Assembly (NCBI GenBank): GCA_944385905.1
Contig: CALWZA010000031.1
Coordinates: 1 to 64,000, forward strand
DNA from: an uncultured Clostridia bacterium
Lineage (GTDB): Bacteria; Bacillota; Clostridia; Oscillospirales; Ruminococcaceae
DNA: 64,000 nt
Direction of reading: 5' to 3'
A program made the translations under genes and the position numbers. The notes beneath the pieces were generated by a model. That model saw only the letters and a program-made list of their open reading frames with translations, had not been told where the DNA came from and ran no database searches. How positions within the stretch are numbered: position 1 is the first letter of the stretch; each line of letters starts with the position of its first letter. Of the stretch, positions 46,480 to 56,128 are shown one piece after another.

Positions 46480-49431
46480 GTGAAAAACGAAGTGTTAAAG
46501 CGCAGTGTCGCTTTCTTTATCGCTTGTGCAATGCTTGTTCCGAATTTTTCACAGGCGTTTGCTCAGGAAAACACCGCTGATGTCAATACTGCGGCTGAGG
46601 AAGTCACATCCGATGAAAGCGGCACGGATTCAGGTGACGGTACCATAAGCATCAATGTTGACGAAAGCTCAAATCCCAGCGAGTCGTATTCTGACTCTGT
46701 AAGAGCAAATGCTTATGCGCTGTACTATGAGAAATATAAGGATGAGAAAAGACCTGATAAGGAGATTATAGTAAACGGCAAAGACTTTATCGAGGCTTCT
46801 GAAGACACCGGAGCAACAGTTGAAACTATCGACGGTGTTGAGGCTCTTAGATGGGAAGGCGAAACAGGATCGGTTTCGTTCAAGATAAACGTCGAGGAGG
46901 CCGGAATTTACAATATAATGGCAAGCTATTATGTCCTTCCGAGCAACGCCAGCGACGTTGAATTGTCTCTTCTTATTGACGGCGAAAGCCCTAACAATGC
47001 GGCAAGAATCATCACCTTGAACAAAATATGGATAAACGATCCGAGTTCGGACGCTACGGATGAAAACGACAATGATTTGCGTCCGGCACAGATAGAAAGT
47101 CCGTCATGGCAGACAAGGACTTTTTATGACGTTGACGGCTTGTTTACTGATCCGCTCATTTTCTATTTTGAAAAGGGCGAGCATATAATCACTCTTACAT
47201 CGGAAAAAGCTCATTTTGCTCTTGAATATCTCAAGATATATAACCCTGACGAACTGCCGGATTATGCGGATATCGCTCCTACTGAGCAGGATCTTGCGAA
47301 TTCACCTGTAATTTATAAGAAACTTGAAGGCGAAAAAGCTGATATAAAATCCGAAGTTACTCTTTATCCTACCTATGACAGAACGTCATACCTTACGTCT
47401 CCGTCGAGCCCGACAAAAATGAGATATAACACAATCGGCAAGGATAACTGGAAAAATTCCGGAGAATATGCGACATGGAAATTTACCGTTGAAGAAAGCG
47501 GCTGGGTAAAAATCGGAATAAGGGCTAAGCAGGAAACAATGAGAGGCTTCTATTCCAACAGAAGACTTTATATCGACGGAGCAGTTCCGTGCAAGGAAGC
47601 AAATCAGATTAAATTCTATTATTCAACTGACTGGACAGTTACAACTCCGTCAGACGCAAACGGCGAGCCGATGTATTTTTATCTTGAAGCCGGTGAGCAT
47701 ACAATCACTCTTGAGGCAATCCCGGGTGAGATCGGCGCTGTTATGCAGAGACTTGACGACGTCGTTTACGAGCTCAACTCAATTTACAGAAGCATCGTTC
47801 AGATTACCGGTCCTACACCTGACGCTTACACTGATTACAATATTCCAAAGCTTATCCCGGGAATAACCGATCAGCTGACAGATCTTGCGAACAGACTTCG
47901 TTCCGAGAAGGAATATATAGAATCACTTTCGGGAGTAACCGGATCTGAGGCGGTATCTCTTGAAAAAGCTGCGGAAGTTCTTGAAAGATGCGTTAAAAAC
48001 AGCGATATCATTCCAAGCTATCTTACTCAGATTCAGGATTACGCGTCAGCGGTTTCAACATGGATGGCTGATTACAGAATGCAGTATCTTGAGCTTGACA
48101 TGATTGAAATTGTTTCTCCGGAAGCTGACTTTACTTCTACGGATAAGAAATTCTTTAAGTCGTTCTGGTTTGGAATTCAGTCATTTATCGGATCTTTCTC
48201 CGAGGATTACAACTCTCTTTCGACAGCTGATGAAAACGCTCTCAACGTTTGGGTATCTCTCGGACGTGACCAGGCTCAGGTAATCAATGAGCTTGTTGAT
48301 AACGATTTTGTTCCGAGCACAGGTATTCCGGTTGCAATCAACCTCGTTCAGGGAGGTATTCTTGAATCAACTCTCGCAGGAAAAGGTCCTGACGTAGTCT
48401 TGTTTATCGGCGGAGATTTGCCGATTCAGCTTGCTGCCCGTGATGTACTTGTTGATTTGACAAAATTTGATGACTACGACGAGGTAGTCGAAAGATTTGT
48501 GGAATACGCACCGGTACTCTATACATATCAGGACGGTGTATACGGACTTCCGATTACACAGAGCTTCCCGATGATGTTCTACAGAACCGACATATTGAGC
48601 GAATACGGTCTTGAGCCTCCTCAAACTTGGGATGAAATTCTTGAGATTCTTCCTGTGCTTCAGAGAAACTATATGGGAATAGGTTTGACCGGAGTTGATG
48701 TATTCGCTTCTCTCCTGCTACAAAACGGTCTTACATATTATAATGACTCTCTGACAAAGACTACATTTGACGATCCGATAGCTATAGAGTGTTTTGAGTA
48801 CTGGACAAAGTTCTATACAACATACAGCTTTGAACAGACTTATGATGGATTTACCAGATTCAGAAGCGGACAGTATCCTGTTGTATTCGGCGCATACACC
48901 TTCTACAATCAGCTTGCTGTCGCTGCCCCTGAAATCAACGGCTTGTGGGACTTCACATCAATCCCCGGAATTCTTCAGAGCGACGGAACAATAAATCGTC
49001 TCACTGTGTCGGGAAGCACAGGCGGAGTTATATTTAACAAGCTTAACGAGCATGACCAGCAGAATGCGTGGGAATTCCTAAAATGGTTCACTTCCACGGA
49101 GGTTCAGGCAAGCTACGGCAGAACAGTTGAATCACTTCTCGGTGCTCTCGGAAGATTCGACCCTGCAAACATTAATGCTATTTCAGAGCTTGCTTGGACA
49201 AGATCCGATCAGGAGAAAATTCTTGAGCAGTTCAACAGCCTCAAGGAAAACCCTGTAATCCCTGCGACATATATTGTCGGACGTAATATTACAAACGCGT
49301 TCCGTATGACAGTCAATAACGGTGAAAATCCGCGCGAAACACTTCTTTGGTACAACGACGCTATCAATGATGAGATTATAAGAAAATATGAAGATCTCGG
49401 CATTGATGTGGATGATCTTATTAATAAATAA
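46480..49431 (+). CDS. Large secreted solute-binding protein with CBM-like repeats
   Basis: 983 residues from a GTG with AAAGGTGG upstream. Signal peptide ends near residue 29 (NFSQAFAQE) without a lipobox Cys. An acidic linker leads to two similar beta-sandwich, CBM-like regions (about 80-260 with GSVSFKINVEEAGIYNIMA, and 275-445 with YATWKFTVEESGWVKIGI). A helical spacer follows (450-570), then a type 1 solute-binding domain (about 590-970: NALNVWVSLGRDQAQ, KGPDVVLFIGGDLP, YGLPITQSFPMMFYRTDIL, QTWDEILEILP, AWEFLKWFTS). It would bind a glycan and hand it to the permeases. How it stays at the membrane is unclear. Confidence 0.85.
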   Translation: MKNEVLKRSVAFFIACAMLVPNFSQAFAQENTADVNTAAEEVTSDESGTDSGDGTISINVDESSNPSESYSDSVRANAYALYYEKYKDEKRPDKEIIVNGKDFIEASEDTGATVETIDGVEALRWEGETGSVSFKINVEEAGIYNIMASYYVLPSNASDVELSLLIDGESPNNAARIITLNKIWINDPSSDATDENDNDLRPAQIESPSWQTRTFYDVDGLFTDPLIFYFEKGEHIITLTSEKAHFALEYLKIYNPDELPDYADIAPTEQDLANSPVIYKKLEGEKADIKSEVTLYPTYDRTSYLTSPSSPTKMRYNTIGKDNWKNSGEYATWKFTVEESGWVKIGIRAKQETMRGFYSNRRLYIDGAVPCKEANQIKFYYSTDWTVTTPSDANGEPMYFYLEAGEHTITLEAIPGEIGAVMQRLDDVVYELNSIYRSIVQITGPTPDAYTDYNIPKLIPGITDQLTDLANRLRSEKEYIESLSGVTGSEAVSLEKAAEVLERCVKNSDIIPSYLTQIQDYASAVSTWMADYRMQYLELDMIEIVSPEADFTSTDKKFFKSFWFGIQSFIGSFSEDYNSLSTADENALNVWVSLGRDQAQVINELVDNDFVPSTGIPVAINLVQGGILESTLAGKGPDVVLFIGGDLPIQLAARDVLVDLTKFDDYDEVVERFVEYAPVLYTYQDGVYGLPITQSFPMMFYRTDILSEYGLEPPQTWDEILEILPVLQRNYMGIGLTGVDVFASLLLQNGLTYYNDSLTKTTFDDPIAIECFEYWTKFYTTYSFEQTYDGFTRFRSGQYPVVFGAYTFYNQLAVAAPEINGLWDFTSIPGILQSDGTINRLTVSGSTGGVIFNKLNEHDQQNAWEFLKWFTSTEVQASYGRTVESLLGALGRFDPANINAISELAWTRSDQEKILEQFNSLKENPVIPATYIVGRNITNAFRMTVNNGENPRETLLWYNDAINDEIIRKYEDLGIDVDDLINK

Positions 49432-49449
49432 TATGAAAGGGGTAGAATA

Positions 49450-50415
49450 ATGGCTTCTAATGCAACGGCTCTAAAGCCGCAGAAGGAGAAAAAGGCGAAA
49501 CCTCTCAATACACAGAGCAAGTCTGCCTATACATGGCATCAAATGGGTGTTTATAAAGCGTGCTATGCTATGATTGCTCCTTTCTTTATACTTTTTACGA
49601 TTTTTACGGTAATACCGGTTGTAATGTCACTTCCTCTCGGATTTACAAACTTCAACCTTGTACAGTTCCCGAGATTTGTCGGTCTGAATAACTTTTACAC
49701 ATTGTTTATCAACGACGATATTTTCATCAAGTCAATAAAGAACACGCTTGTTCTTGCGTTCTTTACGGGTCCGTTCAGCTATGTGCTCAGCTTTATAGTA
49801 GCTTGGCTCATTAATGAAATGCATCCGTTCCTCAAGACGTTCTTTACTTTCATTTTCTATGCACCGTCAATGGTTCCGTCGGCGTACAGCTTCTGGACGC
49901 TGCTTCTTTCAGGAGACTCGACCGGTTACCTCAACTCGCTTCTTTTGAAATTCGGATTCATCAATTCAGCTCAGCAGTGGACAACAGATACAAAGTACAT
50001 GATGACAATTGTTATCATAGTTCAGCTCTGGATGTCAATGGGAGCCGGGTTCCTCGCTCTCCGCGCCGGATTCCAAAACCTCGACAAATCCCTCTATGAG
50101 GCGGGAGCTATCGAGGGTGTAAAGAACAGATGGCAGGAGCTTTTCGCAATCACAATTCCGAGCATGGGTTCATCACTCCTTTTCGCCGCGGTTTTGGCTA
50201 TATCAGGAGCCTTCACAGTCGGAAGTGTCGGACAGACTCTCTGCGGAATGCCATCAACGGACTATGCCGTTCACACCATTATGAACCATGCTTCAGACTA
50301 TGGAAGCGCGAGATACGAAATGGGATATGCTTCGGCAATATGTTTTATCCTGTTCATTACAATGCTTCTTGTAAATAAACTTATCAGAAGAATTCTGAGA
50401 AAGTATACTGATTAA
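49450..50415 (+). CDS. MalF-like ABC permease (pair 1)
   Basis: 321 residues. A basic N-terminal tail (KPQKEKKAKPLNTQSK) is followed by six helices. The EAA loop EAGAIEGVKNRWQELFAITIP contacts an ATPase. Closest to MalF/UgpA-type sugar permeases. It follows the solute-binding protein by 18 bases and is paired with the next gene. Confidence 0.92.
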   Translation: MASNATALKPQKEKKAKPLNTQSKSAYTWHQMGVYKACYAMIAPFFILFTIFTVIPVVMSLPLGFTNFNLVQFPRFVGLNNFYTLFINDDIFIKSIKNTLVLAFFTGPFSYVLSFIVAWLINEMHPFLKTFFTFIFYAPSMVPSAYSFWTLLLSGDSTGYLNSLLLKFGFINSAQQWTTDTKYMMTIVIIVQLWMSMGAGFLALRAGFQNLDKSLYEAGAIEGVKNRWQELFAITIPSMGSSLLFAAVLAISGAFTVGSVGQTLCGMPSTDYAVHTIMNHASDYGSARYEMGYASAICFILFITMLLVNKLIRRILRKYTD

Positions 50416-50430
50416 GGAGGGTGAGCTGAA

Positions 50431-51327
50431 ATGGCAAAGAAAAGAAAAAAGGTCAATATTGAAAAAGTTCATGTCAAGAAAAAGCAGCATGTCAACGGTT
50501 CGCTCGCCGGAGATGTCGGGATATTTATCTTCCTCGCGTTTTTGGGAATTTTCATGGCTTTCCCACTTTACTTCTCTATAGTACAGTCGTTAAAGCCGAT
50601 AAACGAGCTGTTCATCTTCCCGCCTAAGCTTTACGTTGTAAGTCCTACGCTTTCAAACTTCAGCGATTTGCTTAAGGTTTCGGGAAACCTTTGGGTTCCT
50701 TTGTCCCGTTATGTATTTAACAGCGTTTTCATTACCGTTGTTATCACTGCGGTTCAGATTTTCGTATGCTGCTGCGCTGCGTTTTGTCTCTCAAAGTGTC
50801 CTAAGTTCCCCGGCTATAGGTTTTTCAACCAGCTAATCATAACAGCACTTTTGTTCACATCGACAGCAACAGGTATTATGCAGTTTGTAGTTATCGCTAA
50901 GATGGGACTTATCAATACATATTGGGCGTATATTCTTCCGGCAATTCCTTCTACAATGGGGCTTTACCTCCTTCGTCAGAGCATGTCGGAAATCAATGAC
51001 TTTATCGTTGATTCCGCGAAGGTGGACGGCGCGGGACTTTTCAGAACCTGCTGGGGAGTAATTGTCCCGAACCAAAAGCCTGCAATAATGACTCTTATCA
51101 TCTTTGCTTTCCAGGGAGCTTGGAATATGCAGGGCGGAGCTCTTGTTTACAGAGAAGAGCTTAAAACGCTTCCTACCGTTTTAGGTCAGGTTGCCGCCGC
51201 GGGACTTGCGCGTCAGGGCGTCGCTATGGCAGTCGCAGTACTCCTCATGATTCCTCCTCTTGTAGTATTCATTATCGCTCAGAGTAATGTTCTTGAGACA
51301 ATGGCTACTTCAGGTATGAAAGACTAA
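50431..51327 (+). CDS. MalG-like ABC permease (pair 1)
   Basis: 298 residues. Basic N-terminus (KKRKKVNIEKVHVKKKQ), then six helices with the EAA loop DSAKVDGAGLFRTCWGVIVP. MalG/LacG-type partner of the preceding permease; AAGGAGGGTGAG precedes the ATG. The EAA sequence deviates from the usual E-A-A start (DSA), as does its relative in pair 2. Confidence 0.92.
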   Translation: MAKKRKKVNIEKVHVKKKQHVNGSLAGDVGIFIFLAFLGIFMAFPLYFSIVQSLKPINELFIFPPKLYVVSPTLSNFSDLLKVSGNLWVPLSRYVFNSVFITVVITAVQIFVCCCAAFCLSKCPKFPGYRFFNQLIITALLFTSTATGIMQFVVIAKMGLINTYWAYILPAIPSTMGLYLLRQSMSEINDFIVDSAKVDGAGLFRTCWGVIVPNQKPAIMTLIIFAFQGAWNMQGGALVYREELKTLPTVLGQVAAAGLARQGVAMAVAVLLMIPPLVVFIIAQSNVLETMATSGMKD

Positions 51328-51358
51328 CCTTAAAAATATAAAAGGAAATAGGTGATAA

Positions 51359-52978
51359 GTGGTGTCGAAAATGCAAAAATCCAAAATCAAAAAGCTAACC
51401 GCGGCTTTGATTTCAACAGTCATGTTTGTTTCGACTGCGATGGTTTCCGCTGTTGCTCTCGAACCTTACAATAGCTATATTTACAGCGCGAGCGGACCGG
51501 TTTCATCGCAGGATGGCTATACAGTTGACAAAGTTGTCAACGGCCTTGACATGGGGCTTGAACAGCTCAGCGACCCGTCAAGCCCACTGTTTATCAGCGA
51601 GAATGAGCCGGCTGTGCTAAATGAGCCGATGGATATGTTTCGCTCTGCAAAGGGTGAGTTTTATATCGTCGACAACGGCAACGCACGAGTTCTTAAGCTT
51701 GATTCGGATTTAAAGCTTTTAAAATGCTTTAAATATTTTACGGGCTCGAATATGTCTGTGACCGAAACCGATGAAAACGGCGTTGAAACGACAAGAGAAC
51801 TTAATTTTTTGAAAAATCCCAGAGGAGTCTATGTCGATACCGACGATAACATTTTTATAGCCGACTATGATAACTCAAGAGTAATCAAGTGTGACCAGGA
51901 CGGAAACATTCTTCATGAATATACGCGTCCGGATTCGACCATGTATACAGGTCAGACATTTAACCCCTCAAAAGTGATTTGCGACAACGGAGGAAACCTG
52001 TATGTTATCGTCGCAAGTGTCAACACGGGAGCTTGTGTGTTTTCGCCAACAGGTGAGTTTACCGGATTTTTCGGCGCAAACCGAGTCGAGGTAACATTTC
52101 AGCTGATAGTTCAGAGAATGTGGCGTAATTTCTATTCGGACGCCCAAAAGGCGAAACTCGCAAAAGCTGCTCCTGTTGAATACGCTAACTTTGATATTGA
52201 CAGCGACGGATTTATCTACACAGTTACTGAGGTCGCTAATGTAAAAACCGATGCCGTAAAGAAAATGAACGCTGCGGGAAAAAATGTATGGGCGTCATTG
52301 ACCGATATATATTTCGGTGACCAAAACCAGACATACTGGTCCAACGGTACTACAATTCAGGTTCGACTCACTGACGTTGAGGTGGCTGAGGACGGACTGA
52401 TACATGTTCTTGACTTTACATCAGGAAGAGTATTCCAATATGACCCGGACTGTAACTTGCTCTTTATATTCGGCGCATCACGCGATAATCAGCAGGGAGC
52501 TTTCTCAGCGCCAAACGCAATTGAAAGCAGCGGCGATTATGTGTATGTTCTCGACGGACGTAAAAACGACGTAACGGTATTTAAAAAGACCGTGTTCGGG
52601 CAGTGCGTTCATGACGCTGTGGAACTCTTCAACAAGGGTTTATATACAGAGGCGATAGGCCCGTGGGAAGAAGTCATTAAGCGCGACGGAAACTATAACC
52701 TTGCCTATGAAGGAATTGCAAAGGCAAGATACTATCAGGGCGATTACGAGGGCGCGATGGAATACGCTAAGATTGCCTTTGACGCGGAGATATATGACAG
52801 AGCCTATAAGAGTTACCGTGACGAATATTTAAGAGAAAATTTCACTATGGTTGTCGTTATAATACTTCTTGTCATAGTTCTGATCTTAGTTTACGCACGG
52901 CTTAAGAAAAAAGGAATAATTAAAAAAGGCTGGTTTATCAGACTGTTTAAGAAGAAAAAGGAGGGCGGCGCACAATGA
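51359..52978 (+). CDS. NHL-propeller/TPR membrane protein
   Basis: 539 residues. A signal or anchor helix (LTAALISTVMFVSTAMVS) is followed by six-bladed propeller repeats between about 75 and 400 (EFYIVDNGNARVLKLDSDL, NIFIADYDNSRVIKCDQDG, YVYVLDGRKNDVTVF). Then come TPR-like helices (FNKGLYTEAIGPWEEVIKRDG, YYQGDYEGAMEYAKIAF) and one membrane helix near the C-terminus with a basic tail. Extracellular face with cytoplasmic end. It overlaps the Yip1 gene by four bases (ATGA), so the two are made together. Probably a scaffold or receptor of the importer. Confidence 0.8.
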   Translation: MVSKMQKSKIKKLTAALISTVMFVSTAMVSAVALEPYNSYIYSASGPVSSQDGYTVDKVVNGLDMGLEQLSDPSSPLFISENEPAVLNEPMDMFRSAKGEFYIVDNGNARVLKLDSDLKLLKCFKYFTGSNMSVTETDENGVETTRELNFLKNPRGVYVDTDDNIFIADYDNSRVIKCDQDGNILHEYTRPDSTMYTGQTFNPSKVICDNGGNLYVIVASVNTGACVFSPTGEFTGFFGANRVEVTFQLIVQRMWRNFYSDAQKAKLAKAAPVEYANFDIDSDGFIYTVTEVANVKTDAVKKMNAAGKNVWASLTDIYFGDQNQTYWSNGTTIQVRLTDVEVAEDGLIHVLDFTSGRVFQYDPDCNLLFIFGASRDNQQGAFSAPNAIESSGDYVYVLDGRKNDVTVFKKTVFGQCVHDAVELFNKGLYTEAIGPWEEVIKRDGNYNLAYEGIAKARYYQGDYEGAMEYAKIAFDAEIYDRAYKSYRDEYLRENFTMVVVIILLVIVLILVYARLKKKGIIKKGWFIRLFKKKKEGGAQ

Positions 52979-53610
52979 TTTATGATATGACTCCTGTTCA
53001 GTGGCTGAAGCATGTGATCTTCCACCCTATAGATGGGTTTGAGGATATGCGCTGGAAAAAGCAGGGCTCGCTTAAAATAGCGCTTGTTATTGTCTTTTTC
53101 CTGTTTGTCGCCCAAGTGGTAAAATCGCGGTTCGGCGGATTTGCCTACAATATGTATGCTTATACCAGTCTGTTCTCTATTATCCCAATACTTATTCAGA
53201 GCGTTGTGTATTACGGCACATGGGTAGTGGCAAATTGGGCTCTGTGTACTCTTTTCAACGGAGAGGGAAAAATGAAGAGAGTCGCAATTTACACCGCTTA
53301 TTCGCTTGTTCCATACATCGTATGCTCTATTATCTCGGTATTCATGACCTACTTTTTAACTACCGACGAGAGCATCTGGATAAGTTTTATATCGAATCTC
53401 GGACTGTATTGGTCGCTGCTTCTCTTGATTTTTGGCATGAAAGCCTGCCATCAGTACTCTTTTTCACAGACCATTCTCTCAATGATTTTTACAGTAGTGG
53501 GAATGCTGCTGATTTTGTTCCTGTTCGTTCTGATGATGTCTTTGTTCCAGCAGGTTTGGCTGTTTTTCTACACGATTTATACAGAGATTCTTTACAGACT
53601 AAGAGCTTAA
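52975..53610 (+). CDS. Yip1-domain membrane protein
   Basis: 211 residues with about five membrane helices. The Yip1 pattern is seen in VQWLKHVIFHPIDGFEDMRWKKQGS at the start and in LCTLFNGEGKMKRVAIYTAYSLVPYI in the middle. Bacterial Yip1 proteins have no settled function. Start ATG overlaps the preceding stop. Translational coupling with the NHL/TPR protein suggests a complex. Confidence 0.82.
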   Translation: MIYDMTPVQWLKHVIFHPIDGFEDMRWKKQGSLKIALVIVFFLFVAQVVKSRFGGFAYNMYAYTSLFSIIPILIQSVVYYGTWVVANWALCTLFNGEGKMKRVAIYTAYSLVPYIVCSIISVFMTYFLTTDESIWISFISNLGLYWSLLLLIFGMKACHQYSFSQTILSMIFTVVGMLLILFLFVLMMSLFQQVWLFFYTIYTEILYRLRA

Positions 53611-53638
53611 TTGCAAACATAGAAACGGTGGTGTAAAA

Positions 53639-56128
53639 ATGCGCAAAAGATTTACAAAGCTTCTTGCGGGTGTAACGGCGGTTTTAATGCTGGCAACTAT
53701 CTGTACCTCGACCGCGTTTTCAGCCGACAATGAAGCCCAGACAGATACTTCGGAGGTAACTGAAGACACTGCGGCGGAAACTGCGGGCGATGAGGCTTCG
53801 GAATCAGAGGAAGTGACCGGTGACGAGGAGCAGGCTTCGGAGGAGACAGAAGATGCCGAAGAGCCGGAGGATACCGATTCTGAGCAAGAGGCTCAGGATT
53901 CCGAAACAGAAGCGACAGATGAGGACGCCGAGGTTGATGAGAATCTCGAGGGACTCGCTCCGATAATTACTGACGAGCAGGCACTTGAAATGTGCTATGC
54001 AGCGGCTGAAAACGACAACTTTATCATGTATGTCGACGAGGCAAATGAGAGAGTCGGACTTTATGTAAAGGCAAACGGCTATATTCATTGGTCAACTCCT
54101 ATAAATGCAGAGGCAGACTCAACTGTCAAGGAATCAGTAAGACTTAACCAGAAAGCAAGCCTTGTTATCAAGTACGGAGACGTATCCGGACGAAGAACAA
54201 GCTCATATGCATATTCATACAGGGAGTCTACCGGCACCTCAAACCCGAAAACAACATATGAAAAAATTGATAACGGAATCACGATGACATTTCAGTTCAG
54301 AGATGGTTTCACGATTCCTGTAACATATCTTCTTAACGATGAGTATCTCGAAGTATCGGTTGACACAGATAAAATTGTTGAGGAAGAAGGCTGGGACAGT
54401 GATGCCGAGGACAAAAAGGTTCTGATGTATGTTCAGCTCACTCCGCAGTTTGGTGCTGCAACTACCGAGGACGAGGGATATATCCTTGTTCCGGACGGCA
54501 GCGGAGCTGTAATCGAGCTTAATAACGGCAAACAGGGATATCCTTCATATTCTCAGAAAGTTTACGGAAGAGACGACACAATTGTTCCTCTGAGAGAGCC
54601 CGCTGTTACAGAAGACGCACTTTTGCCTGTTATGGCAATGGTTAAGGGAAACAACGGTCTTGTAGCTATCGCGACCGATGGAGCTGCAAACTGTACGGCT
54701 AATGCAAACGTAAGCGGCAAGAACTCGTGGTATAATAACTTTTTCTTTGAGTTTGAAGTAAGGTCTGATGACAACTATTATATGGGTGCCGGCGACAAGT
54801 CGGCTATTACAGTCTTCCAGTCGGGAGATATCGCCATTCCGAGACTCGCTGTAAGATATTATCCTATAGTCAGTGAAGACAGCACAGTAGGCTATACCGA
54901 AATTGCCGATATTTACAGAAACTATATTATTGAGGAGCAGGGCTTTGAAAAGAAAGAAAGCGCTGACGATCCGGAACTTCCTCTTTATGTAAGCTTCTAC
55001 GGCGGCACATTGAAGGAAAAATCAGTGCTTGGATTCCCGATAGCTCTTCGCACTGCGTTTACTGAGTTTTCAGACGCCCAGTCAATACTTGAAGAACTTA
55101 AGGAACTCGGAGTAAATGATCTTGTTGTAAATTACTTTGACTGGACTCAGGATTCAATTTCAGAGAAGATAGCAGTTTCCGCAAAACCTGCAAGCTGCCT
55201 CGGAGGAAAATCAGATTTTAACGAGCTTATCGAGTTCTTTAAAAATAACAGCATAGATTATTATTTTACACTTGAAAATATGACGTTCTTTGACAGCGGA
55301 AATGGATTTTCGCCGATGAAAGATACAGCAATGCGCATATCAAAAGCATATTCGCGTCAGCCGTACTACGATGTGGCATTCAATGTGCCTCTGGAAGGAC
55401 TCTCTCCGGCATTGCTGTCATCAGCTTCCTATGACAAGCTGTTCTCAAAGATAACTGAGAATTATGTCGACGCGGGCTTGCCGGGGGTTGGCTTCGGCTC
55501 ATTGTCTACAACATTGATAAGTGATTTCTCGGAAAAGTATACGATGAGCAGAGAAGACAGTATGAACACACTGATCTCAAACTATTCAGACGCTGAGGAA
55601 AAGATCGGAAAGATTTACGCAAACAGCGCCAATGCGTTCTTGCTTCCGTATGTAAGCCGAATTGCAGACGCACCCCTTACATCAAGCAGCTTTAATATTG
55701 TCGATTATGATATTCCGTTTTATCAAATGGTTATTCACGGCTATGTTTCTTACGCATCTGCTCCGATGAATGACGAAAGCAATGCCGAGAATACGTTCCT
55801 TAGAGCGGTAGCGGCTGGATCTTCTTTAAATTATGAGTTTATAGCCGAGGATGTCAGCAAAACGACCGGTACAGATTATGAAGACCTCTATTACGCAAAC
55901 TATGAGGGATGGCTTGAAACAGCAGCAAAAGAGTACCAGCTCGCTAATGAGGTTCTTGCAGGAACAAGCGGAGAGACAATTACTGAATATGTTTTTGACG
56001 GAAACGAGTCAGTTACGACTTTCTCCAATGGAAAGACGGTTACCGTTAATTACGAAGACGGTACTATTGAAACAGACGGAAAAACATATAATTACTCAGA
56101 ATATGTAGAAGGGGGAGCGGCTGACTAA
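53639..56128 (+). CDS. DUF5696-type secreted glycan-associated protein
   Basis: 829 residues. Signal peptide (LLAGVTAVLMLATICTSTAFS) and an acidic linker to about residue 105 of Glu, Asp, Thr and Ser. A beta-sandwich region (about 110-390: EEGYILVPDGSGAVIELNNG in essence) is followed by a likely TIM-barrel-like domain (about 430-760: ELKELGVNDLVVNYFDWTQ, NSIDYYFTLENMTFF, VDAGLPGVGFGSLS). Layout recalls glycosidases with a galactose-mutarotase-like N-domain, but no catalytic residues can be named. Family known only as a domain of unknown function. It sits between the two permease pairs. TAATG overlap with the next permease. Confidence 0.75.
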   Translation: MRKRFTKLLAGVTAVLMLATICTSTAFSADNEAQTDTSEVTEDTAAETAGDEASESEEVTGDEEQASEETEDAEEPEDTDSEQEAQDSETEATDEDAEVDENLEGLAPIITDEQALEMCYAAAENDNFIMYVDEANERVGLYVKANGYIHWSTPINAEADSTVKESVRLNQKASLVIKYGDVSGRRTSSYAYSYRESTGTSNPKTTYEKIDNGITMTFQFRDGFTIPVTYLLNDEYLEVSVDTDKIVEEEGWDSDAEDKKVLMYVQLTPQFGAATTEDEGYILVPDGSGAVIELNNGKQGYPSYSQKVYGRDDTIVPLREPAVTEDALLPVMAMVKGNNGLVAIATDGAANCTANANVSGKNSWYNNFFFEFEVRSDDNYYMGAGDKSAITVFQSGDIAIPRLAVRYYPIVSEDSTVGYTEIADIYRNYIIEEQGFEKKESADDPELPLYVSFYGGTLKEKSVLGFPIALRTAFTEFSDAQSILEELKELGVNDLVVNYFDWTQDSISEKIAVSAKPASCLGGKSDFNELIEFFKNNSIDYYFTLENMTFFDSGNGFSPMKDTAMRISKAYSRQPYYDVAFNVPLEGLSPALLSSASYDKLFSKITENYVDAGLPGVGFGSLSTTLISDFSEKYTMSREDSMNTLISNYSDAEEKIGKIYANSANAFLLPYVSRIADAPLTSSSFNIVDYDIPFYQMVIHGYVSYASAPMNDESNAENTFLRAVAAGSSLNYEFIAEDVSKTTGTDYEDLYYANYEGWLETAAKEYQLANEVLAGTSGETITEYVFDGNESVTTFSNGKTVTVNYEDGTIETDGKTYNYSEYVEGGAAD

